DNA of 64,000 bases from Morinoia aosen (Eukaryota > Arthropoda > Malacostraca > Amphipoda > Talitridae), in NCBI GenBank assembly GCA_030386875.1, contig CM059563.1, forward strand, positions 10,930,001-10,994,000, written 5' to 3'. The notes under the pieces were generated by a model. The model searched no databases. It was given only the letters and a program-made list of their open reading frames with translations, and was not told the DNA's origin. The stretch's first letter is position 1; every line of letters begins with the position of its first letter. Below are positions 23,411 to 36,600 of this stretch, in pieces. Made by a program: the position numbers and the translations under genes.

Positions 23411-24212
23411 AGTGTGTTTGGAATAAACACTTGTGACCCTTGATATTCGACCTTTAAAAATCAAATTCAATCAGTTCCCCATTTGGGAGAAGTTCAAAGT
23501 TCATAGAACTCTCGTTGCCCGCACGGAGGAAGGTCCTGAAATCACACGGATATGACAAGCGGCATAATTGGAAACTGTTCGCGAAGGTCATATGTGTCGA
23601 TATAAATGGTGCTTGTTCTCCAAGGCCAGGAATTTCCAAGCGGGAACACATCTCGTGCATAGATTACCTGTTCCCTTAATTCCAGACTAAATGGTGCCTT
23701 TATCTTTCCTCTTTTTGAACGACTTTGTTGAGGTAAGGAATACGGAAAAAAATTTATACTCTAATTTAAAATACGTGCTGAACATGAATACACGAAAATT
23801 TAATTCTCAACCCTAGTCATTTTTTAGTTTGATATACGTCAAGCATCACTAACTTTCACTTATTATATTTCCAACAGATACCGCAAAAGCATTAACTCAT
23901 GTGTTCATGTGAGAAGATAATACGTATCCTCTAAAATTTCTCAAACCTTGGGGATGTATTGATTCAGAACTTTAAGATATTATTGCTCGACTTATAATAG
24001 AGGGATGAGAAATAAACGCGCGTGGATGAAATTGCTGTTGAAAAAACTGATGTAAAATGATATTAGAGGGATGTGAAATATGCCATATCTGTACATTGAT
24101 GTCATTTATTTGCAGACATAGTTTCATACATTTCATTCACACATGTAGCATTATGCGACAAAAGGTGTCGCATTCGTATTGAGACTAACTTTATAGTAAT
24201 AAAATAATAAGA
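23411..24212. other. Upstream flank of TIM23, no gene recognised
   Basis: It holds a short family X fragment on the minus strand at about 23655-23720 (AAATGGTGCC) and a small hairpin TGCGAC..GTCGCA near 24155-24175. Nothing coding. Confidence 0.5.
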
Positions 24213-24310
24213 TAACTGGTGTACACTGGCCGCCAAAAATGATAGGGTTATGTACTTTCTTGAAATAATTTTTTAAAATGTGGATGAAAATGTGGCAGAC
24301 CGGAGACATA
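24213..24310. repeat. Interspersed repeat with GTGTACACTGGCCGCC motif
   Basis: Closely parallels 41202-41275 and 43790-43870: GTGTRCACNRCCCGYNAAAAATG, then an AT-rich stretch with TGAATAAAT, then GATGnnnATG. Its position about 250 bp before the TIM23 start codon makes it part of the likely promoter flank. Confidence 0.55.
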
Positions 24311-24544
24311 TAACCAAATGTATAAATTTAACAAATTATTGTAGTGGGAATTGAATTTTAGCTGTTGTGGCCAAACGATCTGACTCGTGCTCTAACTTAA
24401 TAGCGTTCCATCAAAAACACCAGCAGAGGCGTATGGCTTATCCTCAAAAGTTGCAATTACGATTAGACCCTCTCACAACTTCTTTTGCGTGACAATACGG
24501 TTGAGTGCGGTGCGTAATCCCATCGTATTGGTTGTTATATAAAA

Positions 24545-24629
24545 ATGGCAATGGATAACAGCAATTCAAGCTTATTGGGTTTATTTGGAAATAGCTATGG
24601 AAGTCGGGATTCGTCTATGAATGTTCCAC
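24545..24629 (+). CDS. Tim23: TIM23 exon 1
   Basis: ATG at 24545 begins MAMDNSNSSLLGLFGNSYGS. A second ATG two codons on is also possible. The donor CCAC|GTAAGT leaves phase 1; joining to exon 2 gives NVPLTSTP, which matches the animal TIM23 pattern VPLTG. This encodes the variable N-terminus facing the intermembrane space. Confidence 0.88.
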
Positions 24630-27600
24630 GTAAGTACGAATCATTTCTAGTAGTTTGCTTGTACAACATTCCCGGTGTGCAAACTTGTGTTGTTTTGATA
24701 TGGTTAGTTAGCTTATAGGTTACATTTATGTCGTCTCTGAGTTAAGGAGATCATCCGGGGGCCCTTGCGATGTCATGGTCACTTTGCATGTTCTTGTTGT
24801 AGAAGGACCCTTAGTTGGTGGACTATTCGTTCCTAAAATTTTATGGCGCTACGACAATAATTCCCCCCTCCCGGAGGGGGGGGGGGGGGGGGGTGAAGGG
24901 ACCAAAGTATTTCAATTTTCCCGATTTTGACCCCATATAAAAAGAGAAGGTCAATATTGAATATAATGTTGTCAACAAATTTCATAATTTCGTAGGTATA
25001 GATGGGTAATATAGTCGATTTTGAGACGTTTTACACGAATGACAATGTGCCCAGAAATGCTTAGTTTTCGAGTTATTTAAGTTTGAAGTTATACAAACGG
25101 CGCTCCTGAATGGCCCTTTTAACGCAAAAACAGTCATTGTTTTAGCAATGAAAATGGACGCTAACCCCTATTACAAACGTTAAGAGGTTGGGTCATGAGG
25201 GGTAGCAACAGTTCTTTTAGTGGAAATATGGTCAATATTGAATTTAATGTTGTCAACGAATTTCATAATTTTGTAGGTATAGATAGGTAATATAGTCGAT
25301 TTGATTATAAGACGTTTTACATTCATGACATTCTGCCCGGCGATGCGTTATTTTCGAATTATTCAACTTTGAAGCTGGCTTGTGCGCGCCATGGAAGCAC
25401 GCGGGGCTAGCGTAATTTAATTAATAAAAGAAGCTAACCCCCTATTACAAACCTAAAGAGGTTGGGTCGTGAGGGGTAGGCACAGTTCTTGGTAAATCTG
25501 AAGGAGATGACAGTTGTCGATTTTCCACTTTTTGGTGCCTGAACCTAATTAATTGAATCAAAATAAACAAGTTTTCTTCTATTCTTTTTTCGTCTCAAAT
25601 GAGTATTTTACGATTTATAGTGGTAAGTTTAGTTTCGTCATTGATGACGAATGCGCTCGAATAAACAGCTACTCATCAATTTTCGAATTTTTCTTGCTTG
25701 AAACATGGTAATAACATCGAAATAAACAACTTTTCTTCCATACACTTTTTTCGTCATATGAGTATTTAACGAGGTATAGCGGTAGGTTTGGTTTCGTCTT
25801 TCAAGACAGAGCGCTGGAAGCGAGACGCCATTGCAGTATTGCCATACAGCTCGATCAAAGAATTTCTTTCCGCTTCAAAGACTGGAGTTGCGGTAAGTCA
25901 TTTACCGCTATAACTAATAAAATACTCATTTGAGACGGAAAGTGCATAGAAGAAAACTTGTTTATTTCGATCTAATTAACTATGCTAAGGCATCGAAATT
26001 TACAAAATCGACAACTGTCATCTCCTTCAGATTTACCCAGTTCTTTTGGTGAAAATTATTAATAATGGTTTTGAGTGACGTTTGTTTACATCAACGCCAA
26101 GGTGGCTGCCGCCATGGCGCCAACCGGCTGAAGGTGGTAGTTTTTCATTTTATTGTTGGAAAAGAACCCTTAGGTGGTGGACTATTCGGTCCTAAAATTT
26201 TATGGCGCTACGGACAATGGATCCCTCCCCAGGGGGGATAAGGGGACCAAAATCTTAAATTTTCGAGCCCATTTTGACCCCATATAAAAAGAAAACAAAA
26301 GAAGGTATAGAAAATTTGCGAATTTACTTTTGTTAGATGTGTTTCAAGGATTCTAAAACTGTCTTTGTTTTTGTTCTAGCCTGAAAACTCAATGAGTTCT
26401 ATTTTTTTGAAATATCAATACCAGTGGACTAAAAACCAACATGTCAAATTTTTTCAAAAACTAAGACCTGAATCAAAAAAATGTATAGAGGAAATTGTGT
26501 TTCTTTTCAAAAGGTACATATTTTAGTCAAATTTCATTAGAATCAAACTGAAAACAAAAAATTTCATAATTTTTTCGATATGAGTACAAATTTTTTAAAT
26601 TTTTTCCTTTTTTGTAAATTACAATTGACAGTGTGAATATGATGTTATGCATGGAGATAATCGAAATAAAAATGAAAACAGCATTCAATTACATAAATTT
26701 TCCATTATATCGCACTAAAACAAAAAATTTAGTTTTTGGCCTATACTGTAAAGTTACTTACTTTCAAAATTCAAAAGAATAGAAGTCATTGAGTTTTTAT
26801 GCTAGAACAAATTCAAAGACAGTTTTGGAATCCTTGAAACATTTCTAACAAAGTTATATTCCCCTTTTTTCCATTTTTACATTTCATTTTTTTTATAATA
26901 GTTCAAATCCAAAAATTTCATTTATTTTATTTATTGGTAAATTTTCGCATATAAAAAAATTAAAAAAAAATGCAAAATCCCCGAATATATCTTTGTTAGA
27001 AATGTTTCAAGGATTCCAAAACTGTCTTTGAATTTGTTCTAGCATAAAAACTCAATGACTTCTATTCTTTTCAAATATGCATAAAAATGACCCAAAAAGC
27101 CTATTTTTCAAATTTTTCGGAAAAACTAAGGCCTAAATCAAAAAATTTCAAGTTCAAATATGTTTGTCTTGCAAAACTACATATACTCACCAAGTTTCAG
27201 ACCAGTCGGATCAAAAAAATTTTCATTCCGGAGGACCCCCTTAAAATATGTTTGTCAAATCAAATCATTTATATTTTATGGCAAATCAAGATTTTTTTAA
27301 TGTAAAACATCATGTGAACTTATTCTTTTATAGTTAAGGAATAAACATCTAACCAAAATTTTCTAATAGGTAGTTGTATTTATCACGAAATAATTACTAC
27401 ACTTCATTAGACTTCATCTTAAGTGGATGCAGTAGCCCGTGGGATATATAGCATTGATGACCTAATTCTTTGTTTTGTGCTCTTGTCACTAGAAAATTAG
27501 AGTATTTTATTCACAAATGTAAGCACAGGAATAAAATGATTCCTAATTTGTTTTAGAAACTTTTGTAGCAATTTTAGATGAATGAGTCACGAATCAAACT

Positions 27601-30600
27601 TTTTGCATTTCTATTCTTGATGAATGATGTTAAAACAAAGTCATTTATTTAGCTGACAAAATCTTGATTATCATTAACTTGATATAACAAATTTTTATTC
27701 ATAAATAAACATTCTCAATCTAAGCACTTCAATGCAAACAAATATATTATGTGATTTTATGAACAATATAAGGGAAAAATAGATTTACATTTAAACTATT
27801 TCATACCACATTCATGGGATTAAAATTTTATATATCTCATTACATTGCAGTATATCATTATATCCTTAATTTAACACCAGTACATTACTCTGCACACACA
27901 CTACCAAATTGTTGCTGCAGGATAGAAACATAGAAATGATATCAAAGGAACTTCTCCTCCGCGCTCCGTAGTTGATTTACATTCAGCAAGTGGTTGTTAT
28001 GCCTGGACCTAGATTGCAAGGCTTATTTCTTCCTTTGAAAAGACTAGACTTTATTCTGTCTGCTACGGTGTGCGGGGAACAATAACAAATAAAAGTACTT
28101 ATAAATATTTGTTTTCCATAAAAAATTACCTCTTCATAAAGCTGAAATTTTTTTCTTTCCAATGACATTAGTCTATGCCCCCAAATACTGAAAGAATTAT
28201 GGTGTAAAATTATATTTTGATGCAATATGTAATCATTTGAACGAACGTAAGTTCCTTTCACGTTCCTTTTGAGGTCACAGGCTCACAGCGATTCAGTTAC
28301 CTCCAAACTGTCGTACGAGGAGTATGTCGACGCTCTGTCTTATCATAGTTCATTCTTCTACTTTACATGGGAAAGCTACATGAAATTAGCGTTTTCATGA
28401 TTTTTCCCGTATTATAACATGTTAATAACCTATTTGTGGTCACTATTGATCAATTTGATATTTTCCGATAAAAATTTTCAGGTAGGATAGAAATAGTTTA
28501 CAAAAGTTCGTGTGACTGCTACTCATAGTTCCGAAGTGCCATTGTGTCCGATAAAATTGCATAAGGATTTGATATTTTCCGATAAAAATTTTCAGGTAGG
28601 ATAGAAATAGTTTACAAAAGTTCGTGTGACTGCTACTCATAGTTCCGAAGTGCCGTTATGTCCGGTCATAATAAAGTTCCCTGATATTCTACCTTGTACC
28701 ATGTCAATGTACTTTCACCTTGGTATTTTTTACCCCTCTTATTGACTTATGTGTAATTTTAGGATGGGAAGACGCAGGTTGAAAAAAGTCCCAGAAATTA
28801 TGCAATCATATTTCCTTACATTCAGTTTGTTCTGAAAGACATTAATCTTTTTATGATAAAATTTTCTATTGTTTGAAAATATTTTGAGTCACTGAAATAT
28901 GTAAATTTTATGTTATTTTGTTGTCATTTAATAAATTATTAGGTTAATCCTATAATTACCAAGTTTTTTGATCTTGAAGGAAATGTAGGTAGAAGAAGCA
29001 ACATAGAAAAAGAACATTTGGTCAATGTTGATTTTAATTTTTTCAATGATTTAATATTTTTTTTTGCCATATTCAGTTAATATGGTACATTTGAAGACAT
29101 TTTACTTGAATGACATTGTGCTTGCATGCAAATGCTTAGTTTTTGAGGTATTTAAGTTTGAAGTTAAAAGAATGTCATATGTGAAATTGAACAGACATGT
29201 AAATAAGCTGAAGTACTGTTTTGATGTAAAGATAAGAGAGGTTAGGTTAGGAAAAGTTAGGTTAATTAAATAAACTAACTTAAGTAAACCTAAAATAACT
29301 TAACTTGGCCATACCAGGACCAATGTCTCCCGCCAAATAACTTTGCGTTGTCCGCGAAACGCCAAATGAGCCATTCCAAAATTATGGTTAATGGTATTCT
29401 TACCTGAACTCCATTTATGCTATTTCTCAAAACTAAGCATTTTTGAGCACAATATCATTTGTGTTAAATGTCTTGAAATGTCACCCATTACCTAAATATG
29501 GCAACTAAAGTATTAAAATTGTTGATTATATTGAAATTGTTGATTATATTGAAATTGTTGATTATATTGAAATAAACATTGACCAAACACTCTATTAGTT
29601 GCAAAGGTTTTGGAATCTCTGATTTCATCCTAAGTGCTGTAAAATAAAGATAAAAAATAATCTACAAATTGCAAAATCTGTAAAACACTAAAGTCAGAAT
29701 ACATGCATCAAAAAAGGGTTAATTTTTACTTCAATGCCTTCAAAGATTTTAATAATTTTGTTTCCAAGAACTGGTTAAAGAACATATTTAAAAACATTGT
29801 TACACAAATGCCATTTTACTCAAATGCCATTTCACTCGTTAATGCATAATTTTAGAGACCTAACATTAATAAGGTTTATGTAGGAATAACATTATATAAT
29901 CGGTTGGGTAATTGCCACATTGTTGGAACATGCACACATTCTTGGGGGCAAAAACATCAGCCTCGGTATGGCTAAGTCAAGTTAGTTTAGATTTATTTAG
30001 GCGAGTTTAGATTAGTTTATATAATTAACCTAACTTCACCTACCCTCACTTGTCATTACGTCAATACCGTACTATAGCATATTCTCCTGTCTGTTTCTTT
30101 GCCTTCATATCCAACGTTCTTATAACTTTAAAGTTGAACTCAAAAATTGTGCATCAGCAAGCAAATTGTCATTAATGTAATATGTTCTTAAATGTGCTCC
30201 TTTGGTGATTCTTCGGAACCAAATTTAAAAATTCTGTGAACGCAATTAACTATAAATAAAAAAATAGTTACATCTAACCATTAAAAACCAAGTTTTAGGC
30301 ATTTGAAGCTATACACACAGATGCACCTGAATTCTAGTAAACAAACACAATAACATCTACAAGGGGAAATAGAACTAGACACATACACGTTTGAACACTC
30401 TTCAATTTACACAGTTGGGACAATATTTATTTGTATTACACTTGGATCATTATTTAACTAAGGTCTATGGGTAAAAATAAACAAGGAATCAATCTTTGGA
30501 GTTTTATCAGCTTCATCTATTAACTCACACTCTCATGCTTTTTGTATACTGTCTGCCTTTTTCAGTAAAAATTGTTCAAAAGTTTTCAGCTTCAGCTTGT

Positions 30601-33600
30601 TGTTGGGCAAAGAATAGCAAAACCTTGAAATATTTGCATTTAGTGCAAAAAAATGAATACTATGTTATTAAAATATAAGCTGCAATTTGCAAGAGCTTGT
30701 TGAGTCCTAAGAAAAAAAAAAAATAATTTTTTCATTCAGCCTAATTCATAAGCACATTTAGTTAATCCTCTTGTATCTAAATGAAACTGTGGAGAAAGTA
30801 CAAAAATGAAATTTTACTTATGGAGTTCAGCTGTCACAATGAAGAGCTGCTACATTGTGGCTCAAACTACTACGGCTGACATTATTGAGTTAGTGGCATT
30901 TATTTCAAATGCCTGTTATGTGATAAGATTTCATTCAAATCCTGTTGAAAAATTGTATAGGAATTGAAATGACCAGCATTCAAAACCTCATTTGTAATGC
31001 GTAAGTTGCTGTAAAATAAGTTTTTAAAACTTGCTTCCACTGTGGTCCTAGAATGCCGGGCAAAACACTAGCATATGTATATATACGTATATAAAGGATG
31101 CAAATCCACAAATTAATTTAACAACTTGTTCCAAATTATCTGCGTAATAATTTGCTATTTCTCAAAACAACTACCACATATTCTGCAGAATATCCCCTTG
31201 AAACACTAGTTAGTTATGAATAAAGGAGGTAAAAAACATTGGCAACAGTGAATCAGAATAAAAGTAAGAATGCTTCAGCACATCCCCACCTTTGAACAAT
31301 CAATAGATTGACACAATTTGTCATCAGGGCAATGAGCAATGACTATGGTACTGTGGCAATGGTCGGTTACTTGAATGTCAGAGCATTGGCAGTAATTGTA
31401 AATAGGAAACTCAATGTCTCTATAAACTAGAAAGCATGTTTATAATCATTAATAGCATTATTTTAAACATGTTTACTTCTCTGATATTGAACAGAAACAA
31501 AAAAAAAGTATTTTGTCAGCTTTTAACTGGAATTTTAAAATCTATTATTGAAACTTCATATATCATGCAAGGAAATGTTTCAACTGGTTTTGCTGAACAC
31601 ATGTCAAGTCAAATATTGTATTTTACAATGATTGTGATTTCTAATTTTTTGAAGTAGGAAATGTTATGAGGTTGATCCATCAAACTTCATCAAGAAATAT
31701 CCAGTAAAAATTTGTGTTGATACGTTTTATTGAACATCAAATAACTGCTGAATTTACAATCAATTGCATACATCAATATTGCAATTATCTTTGTGATGCA
31801 TTTCATGGTTTACATAGTTCTCTGTGTACTGGAAACTCAAAGACTGTTCATTGCATTTTATTTACAAATGTAAACAAAGGAAGAAAATCATTCCCATCTA
31901 CCTCTTGGAGACACCCAAAGCCATTTTGAATGCCACGCTTTGAACATGTCAAATTTTTATTCTTTAATATTTTGTTTCATGTTACCATATTGATTAGCAC
32001 AAATTAGTGCTCTTGAACTTGATACCATCAAATTGTCATAAAAAATAAAGTCTCATACAATGCCCTCCAAAACAAAATATGTGAATATTTGCTAACTCTA
32101 AGGTAAAGGAGAAATAAAAGTTGCAAATAACTACTTACAGCATGTTGCAAGCTTTACTATGCGTACAAGCTGCCATGTAGCTGCAGCGTGGGAGATCCAA
32201 AGTTCCTTTTTGAAGTGCGAGCTGAATTTGTGTCCGGAACCTAGCCACAGAGCAATTAACTTCCAATGAAAAGAATGGGATTTGTTTTGTCTGGGCCCAT
32301 TCTCAGGGAACAATAATTTACTCTAACTCTGTAGGATTTTTTTGCTAAAAACTTGCCGTTTTGTAAATCTGGAACTTTCCTTTTTCTAATGGAATAATTT
32401 GAAGGCCATTTAAAATAAGAAATATGGTATAAAATTATCTTTTTAATATATTGAGTGACATTCACTTGGAACTTAGTGTTCCTTCAGTTGCAGCCTTGCT
32501 GCACTTGCTCATCAGAACATGAACAAACTGAGTCTGAGTAGGTTGGTAACGCTTGAAGTTCATTTCTCCAAAGGAAAAATGCACACGACTGTTATTTTGA
32601 TTTGTTTTATTATTAAAACTTTTCAAACTAATTTTAGGTTATATTTTTTCTAAGTTACAGTGCTTCTAAATAGTTAACCAAAATTTGCTTGACTGTTACA
32701 TCTAGTTCCAATTTGCCATTGCATTCCAGCATGAAAAGGTTCCTTGAAATTCTTCCCTGGTGGGCGGCCAGTTCTATGGAAGATGCCAGAATATTGGCTT
32801 GACAAAAAAATTGCTGGAGTGCTGTACTTCCAACATTGGACTGCAGGCAGCAATCACATTTACACAAGTAGACACAACCATTTCTCATGCTCTCATCCAA
32901 TTGCTCATTTTTATTAAAAAACTATTTTGAGAACTATTTTATTTAATGGTAGCATATCAATGTAAGTAAAATGAGTGTTTAGCTGGGATTAATGCTCTTT
33001 TCTCATCTGCTTGTTTCTTTGTTTTGCAGTACTGATGATTGAGTAAGAGAATCCAAAACATTTACAGTAAAAAGAATGTTTTCTTTTAAATTGGTTGTAC
33101 TTTTCATATCCTACATTAGATTTTCCAAAAATTACCCTATTAATTCTGTTGAAGGAAATATTATGAGAAATTCTCATGAATTATCATAAATGAAACTCTG
33201 TACATGTGATCTTTTTGTCAAAATATTAAAGAAAACAATGCGAGTGATTTCCTCATGTCCTTCAAAAAGGATGGTGGCTGATGTAGAGTTAATGAACAGT
33301 AAAGCCATTCAAGGATTTTACCCCTTTGTATACCAAAACAGGAATACTTCAGGAAAAGTTTTCAAGGATGAATGTCAGTGCCCTGAAATATCAGGAAAAT
33401 TCACCTGGCAAGGGTTTTTTCTCTTTAATAGAAGCGTCACGGGAGAATTCTACTCAATTCGTCTTGGAGATATCTTTTCAGTGTGCAAAACTATATATAT
33501 ATATATAATGGATTGCTCTCTTCCATTCATGAAAGTTAAGTGCATATGAAATGCGATAAGCACTAAAGTTAAATAACCTGAATGTCATTCTTATATGAAA

Positions 33601-36600
33601 CTGAGCTGCAGAAATTATTCACATTTATTTACAAACTCAAGCATTAAGGTAAATTTAATCTTTGAAAAGTTCAACTCTTTGTCTACTGATGGTAACTCCA
33701 GTGCTAAATGGGCTAGTACTTCCAGTTTAAGGCAAGTAATAATATATCAAATTAATTTTACCAGTAAGAGGATATGTTGAAATGAGTAAAAAGATTTTAG
33801 CAACTAATAACATTCATGAAATTATTCTTCAGACATTACAGCAGCCTTGCACATGCAATTTACTGTTAATTTTCACACGTTGACTACGTATTGATACGTA
33901 TGTTTACCGCTAGGTAAATCGCGCATTAAAGTACCGCAATACACAAGTAACATTTAAACTATTTTACTACCTGTTAAGAAATATATTTCAGAGTATAAGG
34001 TAACATATTATGGTTGTTTTTTTCTTAACACTTATTAAAAAGGTTAAAAATGTAATAGAGCACTAAAGCTGATTTGTCTATATGACTTCTAACCTAACCA
34101 AACTGACTGTAGCAACCGCACAACCGTAGTCAATGTGTTAAGCCACATGGTACGGTACGGGCAACAGATTTGATAACTTTTCCATTTAAATGGCGTAAGT
34201 TTTTTCAGACGCTCATTTGTTTGCTGATACATTTGAGCAAAAACTCAATTGTTGATTTTCAAATTCAAAAACCTATATTTTGGTATGAAACATTTTTCTT
34301 ACAGAGCATGATGCATTTTTAAAGAAACATAATTTTCTAGTTTAAATAGAGAAGTAGACGCTTGCAGCTTTATACTTGAAATTATTAGTAACTGATGAGC
34401 ACATAACACTTCTCAGGAAAGTGAAAAGACTGAACTATATTTGTTCATATGAACTTAATTATTGGGATCAAATTTAATTTTAATATTGATGTTATCTAAT
34501 TTGTTGATTTTGAATTTTTTTTGCATAACTAATGTTTAGTGCCAAGGCTGAATTAGAAGTTTAGGTTTTTTGTAGGTATATATTACTTGTACATTACTTA
34601 AGTTTGAGTTCATGTATGCATTTTTTATCTCAAAATGAACAAAGTTTCTTAATTATTTCTGTTTAGGATGTATTGCATTTGAATTTATAATGAAAAATTC
34701 CACCATAAATTGAAAAAATAGAGGTCTAATGTGAGGTAAATACTTCATGTTTCTAAAAGAAAACAAAAACAAACTAAGCTTAACTCATTAATGTAAGGCT
34801 AGTCTTAGCTCTTGTGTTAATCTAAATTTCTTTTTTTATTCTAATTTTGCTAATTCCATACAGATGACTATCACTTCCTCAAAACTGGTATGTTAGGCAA
34901 GAATTACATGGCAATATGTTTAGGCTCTATATTCTTCATCTCTGTATTCTTCATTATATGTCTTTAAAACTTGAAATATGCATACAGTAGTGGATGTACT
35001 ATGTTTCACAAAAATATTTAATTTTATTAAATCTAGAATTGTGTTATTGTAGTACGTCATTGATAGTGAATAATTTTATTTTGGAGTGATCTTCCTTCAT
35101 TTATGAGCAACGTTACTTTGGAGCCACGCAATATGTCTTCAGCGATATTTTTGCATTAGCCGTGGCTTCTGCTCTCTATGGTCCTCAACACAGCTCCCTA
35201 ATTAGAATGAACATTTATTCTAAAACTTGAAAGAACTTGAAGAAAGGAAAATACACTGATTGAATGTGTAAAGTAAACCCCTCAGGGGGATACAACTATT
35301 GTATCTATAGAAATTAATACTCCCAGGTGGAAAATGTATGAGGGCCTGGGCAGAGAGTTAAGTAGGTCTTCTTTATATTGAAATAATTTTTTGTCATGTT
35401 TAAGCATCATTTTTTTCGTTTCATTGCTGTTCTGTTTTTCAGCACCTACTACTTTCTTTTTCAACTTTTAACTTGCTTCATGGACTTCTTTCTCAACTTA
35501 CTGTTTCAATGCCCCAACTTGGTAGATTCTGTGTTCCCTTTTTCCCTACTAAATGGTGCCTTCCTCCCCACTCTCTTTGAAATACTTTTTTTTAGCAATT
35601 TATGAACTAACATATAATCAATCTATGTTTAAAGTAAATGCTATGCACAAAGTGCTGTTAATCTATGCTTCTTGTTAAGAGAAGATTCCTTTGTGGGTAA
35701 GATGCTCAACCAAAATGTGGGCAAGTAGGTGGCACGCCGCACCCCTGCTTTGGAGTAATGGCTACCAACACAATGGCTCAATATGTGTTAATTTATTTTC
35801 AATGTTATTAATTTAGAGGAAAGCTTCATACTGAATATCCCAATTTCTATATTAACCCTCAAATGAGATTTACTATTGAATCATCTATGGGGACTAAATA
35901 TTAATAACATGGTATATGTATGTGCTTAATAAGCTAATTATGTTGAGTATATTTTTGCTATTGAACTGTGTACATTTTTTTTTTTCAGTTACGAGCACTC
36001 CAACCTCATCACAGCTATCTCCATACCTCTCTGTGGACCCCTCATATCTTCGAAATCAGCCTGAATTTATACCTCTGGAGGGTGCCCAACCTCGAAGAGG
36101 ACGTTTTGAGCTGGCCTTCTCACAAATAGGAAGTATGTGCGACTAATGTCAGATTTTATATCCATCAATGTTGATTTTTATTGATGCTAATTAGGCCTAA
36201 AATGTTTCATAAATAACTTATATCAAGTAATCCATATGCAAATTTGAGAAGACTTGAATTAAGAAATATTGTTAATAAATATGAAAATGTTTATCACATT
36301 TATTAATTCATTATCTAAAGATTTTAGCATTCTTATTTTTCATTTATAGATTTGTTATAGTTGTAAAAAAAATTTTCTTTGCACATATGTAGGTAATATA
36401 TGCTAGATGGTTTATCAGTGCTTGTCAATTGATTTCTAATGTTAACTGGATTTCCCTCAATTGCTGGCATCCACAGGCCTCGTGATGTTGGGTGGTGCTA
36501 TGGGAGGCGTCCAGGGGCTGTACAAAGGATTGCAAGAGACGGCTGCTGCTGGCCACACTGGCAAGATCAGACAAACTCAGTGAGTAAACTCAATAGACAA

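Larger units (their letters stand above)
24796..26290. repeat. Block of direct repeats in TIM23 intron 1
   Basis: GGTGGACTATTCGnTCCTAA with ATTTTATGGCGCTACG occurs near 24815 and 26175. GGTCAATATTGAATnTAATG occurs at about 24949 and 25230. AAGAGGTTGGGTCnTGAGGG occurs at about 25182 and 25457. The block is a short tandem array of related units, later split by a MITE at 25491-26037. Confidence 0.8.

Noticed and set aside
24533..24542. TATATAAAA as a TATA box for TIM23
   Set aside because: It abuts the start codon, leaving no room for a transcript leader.
32655..32900. 81-codon minus-strand frame in TIM23 intron 1 that at first looked like a conserved exon
   Set aside because: I could not match it to any family, and there is no matching exon nearby.
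33190..33549. 119-codon plus-strand frame in TIM23 intron 1
   Set aside because: No recognised domain, no splice sites or promoter context, and composition like the surrounding intron; kept only as a note.
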